From Seison nebaliae (taxonomy: Eukaryota; Rotifera; Pararotatoria; Seisonacea; Seisonidae): a DNA stretch of 62,569 nt. The notes beneath the pieces were generated by a model. That model had not been told where the DNA came from, did not search any database, and saw only the letters and a program-made list of their open reading frames with translations. Below, piece by piece: positions 58,250 through 62,569 of the stretch. Location of the stretch: assembly GCA_023231475.1 (NCBI GenBank), contig JALJEE010000946.1, forward strand, positions 1-62,569, read 5' to 3'. A program made the translations under genes and the position numbers. The stretch's first letter is position 1, and every line of letters starts with the position of its first letter.

Positions 58250-61200
58250 ATGGGAAAAATAAAGAAAGTGCATCGTCGATCGAGTGCTCGTCGCTACAGT
58301 TCTCTCACCGTTGCGACCGATGACGAAATGCCGAATCGATTTCAATTATCAATTTCACTTCATCCACATCATTTACTCTTCGTCATCTTCATTCTAATTG
58401 GCGTCACAATTTCCTTCTCTTCCAATCTCTTATTTCGATCCATCGACTTCTGCTCAATCGACGTTTATTCAACTCTTCCAACTATCGACGGCACCGACGA
58501 TAATAACAATCGACTCATATCAAAATTTAACGAGAGAATTCAAGCCGTCAGAAATCAATATCTTCGACAATCAAAACAATTCATCAAAAAAGAATTTATT
58601 CATCCCGAAATACGGAAACATCGTGCATTCATTCAACGAATACATAATAAACCGATTCACATATCACACAAATCATCTCAATCAACATCGATCAATGCGC
58701 CATCGTCTCAAGGAAAATTGGGGAAATCCAAATCGATTTTCGAAGGAATTCGTCAAGAAGATTTCGTTCCTCGCATTGTTCCACTACCGAAAATTCCCAA
58801 TGATTCCAATAAGAAACCGGTAGCACGTCCCAGATATTTCGCCGACGAATTTCACATTCGACACACATTATTAATTGGAATTATGATGGATGTGAATCAA
58901 TTGTCGACATATGGAATCGCTCTCAATTTGACTTTGAGTCCGTTCGTCGATCGACTTATCTTTTTCGTGAAGAAACAAACATCCATCGATCAATTTCCTT
59001 CATCGTTGAATATCGTTCAATCGAAAGATGAAACGAAAACTTACGATCCGTTATCACTCATCGAATATTTATCAGAGAAGGCAGTGAGAGAATATCGATA
59101 TATTATGATAGCTCCATATAAAACCTTCATTAACGGTGAACGAGTTCCACTTTCTTGTCATGAAATATTTTTTAATTTTTTTTAAAGATTTATTCGATTT
59201 TACAGAAAACCAGTATCGCTTACAACGTTTATATTGGAAGTGGAATCAAATCATCATGTAATTTCCAGAATGGAATTATTTTTAGTTCGGTTAGAACACT
59301 TAATAAATTCGAATCATTAATTTCTTTTAAGAATTTGATACAAACAATTCAAGGGAATCTGGAGAAATGTCGACCAATAAATCAATCGACCGATTTTTCA
59401 TCAATAATCTATCGATGTCTCCGATTATCAGCACCGATGATGAAGTCATGTCAATCGTCGACTACCACCCCCTCCAATTTCCAATTCCTCGATTTTTCAT
59501 CTCTCAAAACTGATCAGATTAGTGAGAATCTCTTCTCTGTCAGCAATATGGGCAATGCAACGGAAATTTTAAAAATATTCAGGTTTTTCTCATTTGACTT
59601 CCACAAAAAACTTATTGTTAATAGAATGACAGCGAATTTACATCATGAACATGATAAAAATGAAAAAGAATTGTTAATTCGGACGATCGATAATGATATC
59701 GTTTGTTTCACTCCTGGTGGTTGTAATAGTTTCGACTGGCCACATTCTGTGAATTGGATGATGAAATCAGATAATCGTTTCGACATCCTCCGCTACCATT
59801 ATGTGAATGAAACGAATTATTTCTTTAACAATGAAAATAAGAATACGAACCTTCATGAACATTCGAATGTTTTTGATTTTCAAGAAATTATCGAATATGG
59901 AATTTCTAAGATTTATATGGAATATGTTCATCTTCCCAATTCGTCAGTTGTTCAATTTAATCGATTATCGAACTTGTTCCACAAATTCGACGTGTTACGA
60001 GGGAGCGAATATATTATCGATCTATTATTCGATTTGAAGAGCGACGAATTTATTCAACCGATTAACCGACGTCTACATCTATTCCGTCCACTTCAACAAC
60101 AACAGTATGTCACTCATATGCCTCTGTCGTCGGAGCAGGAACGTTTGTTCATCATTCTTCCAGTCCATCATGACGAGATCACACGAGCTCTCCAATTCGC
60201 TAAATCAATTTGTAATAATTTAATGGAATCGTTACGAGAGGAAAGTAGTAGTTTATCAATTCTTTTCGTTCTCGTCAATAGACAAACGACCGATGGGAAA
60301 CAATTCGAAAGATTCCGTCAAATACTTCCGGAAATGCAAAAGGATTGTCAACATGAATATGAGAATCGAACATTCGCCTATTTGCGACGAACGAAGAAGA
60401 ATCTGAAGAAATTGGACATAAAATTCCGTTTACATTTCCATCATCTCTCCATCGAAACGACGACGGAAAAATATCGTTTGGATAACGATTTCATTCTCAT
60501 CGATGCCGTCTCTAATTATTTCTCACTGAAATTCTCCAAATCTAAATTGAACTCGGATGAATTGAGAAAAGAAAAAGAGAAAATAATTTTGTTCTATATG
60601 AGAAGTAGCGCGACTCGTTTCCATTTAGAATTGATCGAACGAATCAAAAGTCACATCGTACCAAATCAAGTGGTCTATGTTCCTATTGCATTCTATTCAT
60701 TCTCACCATATGTCACTCAAATGGCGGGCGGAAATGATGACATGAATCCACAAACTCTACAAATGCAACAAGACGAATTGAGAATTGATAGTCGTTCAGG
60801 TCGTTATTTCTCCGAAGTCGCTTATCATTCAGCATTCACTCTTAATGACTATCTGGATGCAAAGATTCACTGTTCCGCCTCAAATTACACATTCGATGGT
60901 TTCGTTTATGGTCAGAAGCGAATTCGTGATTTTCTCGATTTCTTCCTAATTTGTGCTCCAAATCTACATGTGATGCGATCGAATGACGAACTCATCGTAC
61001 AATGGCCTCATTTCGGTCGACCTCTCTACTTCGATGCGAACCAATTATTCTTCAAAACTAATCGCCAGTCCTTCCTCTACAATCGATATCTAACGACAAG
61101 TTTCGATATGATCGACCACGATTCTACATTCATTTGCGACAGACAACGTCCGTGGATCGACGAAGACGAACGAGAAGCATGTAATCAACTACATCTAAAA

Positions 61201-61257
61201 TCTTTGGGGACGAAAACCCAGCTAGGTATGGCTATGTTTCGCAATCGTCTACTCTGA
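58250..61257 (+). CDS. CHPF: Chondroitin polymerising factor-like protein
   Basis: Exons 58250-59143, 59188-59289, 59332-59582 and 59625-61257 join to 959 residues; the third intron (42 nt) is in frame and could be retained. It is a type II membrane protein: a basic N-terminus, then an anchor near residues 40-60. The first glycosyltransferase half has YKTFINGER and, after the first join, VYIGSGIKSS then NGIIFSSNLIQTIQGNLEKC. These match the TDDTYIN ... dVYmG ... GivlS..l...L..C pattern of chondroitin synthases. The second half ends APNLHVMRSNDELIVQW, then CNQLHLKSLGTKTQLGMAMF, the C-terminal signature of CHPF. The Asp pairs of both catalytic sites are missing, in line with CHPF acting as a non-catalytic partner in Golgi chondroitin polymerisation. 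Confidence 0.82.
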
Positions 61258-61385
61258 TCTCTTCAATCGACCACCCACTTCCTTCAACATCAACCAATTT
61301 TTCTTTTTTTTACAATAAAAACATAGTTTAAATATAAATGTATAATCAATTTCATAATCAAGTAGTACAGCTCTATTCAAGAGTA
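61258..61385. other. CHPF-like 3' region
   Basis: Contains an AATAAA polyadenylation-type signal near 61314. Confidence 0.4.
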
Positions 61386-61665
61386 ATTGGACAAAATTCG
61401 ATTTTTTAAATGCTCATAACTTATTTCAAATAGAATTTTATGCGTAAAAGAGCATAGCCTTCGATAGCCCTGTTCAAGCTCTTTCTAATAGTCGTAACTT
61501 CCGGAAACATAAATGTAAAATTCGGTCTCAAATAATCGATTAATCAACAAACTTCATTGCTCTCTATTTTTGAGATTCGAAAATCACATTTTAAGTGGTT
61601 AAGGTTAAACAAAATTTTGATCTAACAATTGTACTTGTTATTTGTAAGGAAAATATTCGGTTTCA
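61386..61665 (-). repeat. Dispersed repeat, copy B
   Basis: The reverse complement of this segment aligns with the repeat at 10829-11060. The best core is 61536-61585 (48 of 50 identical), and similarity extends to both sides with gaps. Confidence 0.75.
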
Positions 61666-61777
61666 GCATGAAACATCGGTACAGCATATTAAAAAAAAAT
61701 TTTTAAATGCCCAATAATTACATAATTATTGTTTGTCTATAGCATGTGTAAGTGAGGGCTTACAAGAAGGATGTTAG

Positions 61778-62569
61778 GTCGAACGTGGTTCTTACGTTAG
61801 TTCAAATATATTCTATCCAGAAAACTACGGAAATATATACAATCCATTGGATGTAGCAAAAAGAGAGAATTGTTTCACTTTCGTTCTCTTCATTGATCAT
61901 ATTACGAATATTCCTGAAATAGCCACCGTATTGAAGGTGACGGGCACCATTTTGAATGGTGGAAATGATTTCAATGCGATTAAAGCGAATAATAATCAAA
62001 CGTCCTTCATTTCTACCTTTCCTAATTTAGAAAACAGTTCCGTTACCCAACAATCATTCGGCTATCGTCAATTTATCAATATCAATGGAACTGAAATGAA
62101 CGAAAAATCCTTGTTACTTCTCCGAGTATACACTAGACATCGGTTTACGAAAAAGTTGATTGTTCTTGGTACAACATTAATGTCGATATTTACTACGGAT
62201 GAAAATTGTCGTGATATATTTGGTGATATATTTGATAATGTAAATGGAAATTATCGATTTGGGCTATTTCCAACATTCATCAAAAATCTCCCGTCAATCT
62301 CGCATATGAACGAATTAAATATTTCAAAATTCCTTCTAAATCAGACACGTCCTATCCCATTAACACAACTATTCCTTCAATTATACAGCATCGATGAAAG
62401 TAAAAAAATATTGACAGATTATCCAAAGAAATCAAATACCATTTCCGATTTTTCCAAATTACCACCGTTTGACGGCGATGTCTATAGTCGACGAGCATTC
62501 ACCTCATCGTTTGACACGAGACTATACGACGATTATACTATTTGGATGGAGAAAAATGAAAATTTTATC
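61778..62569 (+). CDS. Unrecognised protein, internal exon running off the window
   Basis: The frame stays open for 264 codons from a GTTAG (candidate acceptor at 61776-61777) to the last base, with normal codon texture. It begins VERGSYVSSNIFYPENYG and includes KRENCFTFVLFIDHITNIPE, SLLLLRVYTRHRFTKKLIVL and RPIPLTQLFLQLYSIDESKK. Hydrophobic beta-strand alternation around LLLLRVYT...LIVLGTTLMSIF is compatible with a C2-like or similar beta-sandwich domain, but I do not recognise the family. No upstream exon could be assigned. The 3' end lies outside the window. Confidence 0.6.

Noticed and set aside
59144-59187. Exon 1 of the CHPF-like gene ending at 59185
   Set aside because: Reading to the TAA adds Phe/Asn residues. 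Splicing at GTTCCA to the AG at 59187 restores the exact TYIN-to-VYMG spacing of chondroitin synthases.

Overview
This window is AT-rich nuclear DNA from a small-genome animal. The genes are plainly eukaryotic: spliceosomal introns, a mitochondrial ATP synthase subunit, ER translocon and p24 proteins, a cytosolic chaperonin subunit, a GnRH-receptor-like GPCR and a Piezo channel. The Piezo channel, chondroitin-synthase-family and NDRG proteins point to a metazoan. The phylum cannot be fixed from the sequence. Introns are mostly 40-66 nt. By hand-joined models, 34 of 36 donors begin GTT and none match GTAAGT/GTGAGT, which is the most distinctive genome-level signature here.

Layout. 1-6.6 kb is repeat-rich: a decayed non-LTR retrotransposon (minus), a small secreted C-type-lectin/PAN-like gene (minus) and a 267-bp fold-back MITE. 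6.6-18.6 kb is a compact housekeeping block with strands that largely alternate: ATP synthase OSCP (-), ATP6AP2 (+), an Ig-domain membrane protein resembling FAM187 (-), a repeat/transposon island (10.7-12.3 kb), TRAP-alpha/SSR1 (+), a PTPDC1-like phosphatase (-), TMED2 (+), U2AF1 (-), and a small possibly ciliary protein (+). 19.8-33.5 kb is one very large Piezo gene (about 4,105 codons in nine exons) loaded with polyQ, polyN and polyD tracts. CCT2 (34.6-36.2 kb) and a divergent eIF2B delta subunit (36.4-37.8 kb) follow on the same strand.

37.8-48.9 kb is gene-poor, with two further reverse-transcriptase relics and a few decayed open frames. 48.9-61.3 kb is gene-rich again: a SOSS-B/NABP-like OB-fold protein (+), a GnRH/AKH/corazonin-receptor-like GPCR (+), an SLC7/APC-type transporter with a long basic repeat tail (-), an NDRG protein (+) and a chondroitin polymerising factor-like protein (+). 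A long open exon of an unrecognised gene runs off the right edge.

Several neighbours form head-to-head pairs separated by only 177-353 bp (OSCP/ATP6AP2, PTPDC1/TMED2, U2AF1/small protein, SLC7/NDRG), which suggests shared promoters. Functional links are loose. SSR1, TMED2 and ATP6AP2 are secretory-pathway proteins, CCT2 and eIF2B belong to protein synthesis and folding, and U2AF1 recognises 3' splice sites. Exon joins were made by eye from reading frame, splice dinucleotides and homology; the phase closed in every model listed with full coordinates.
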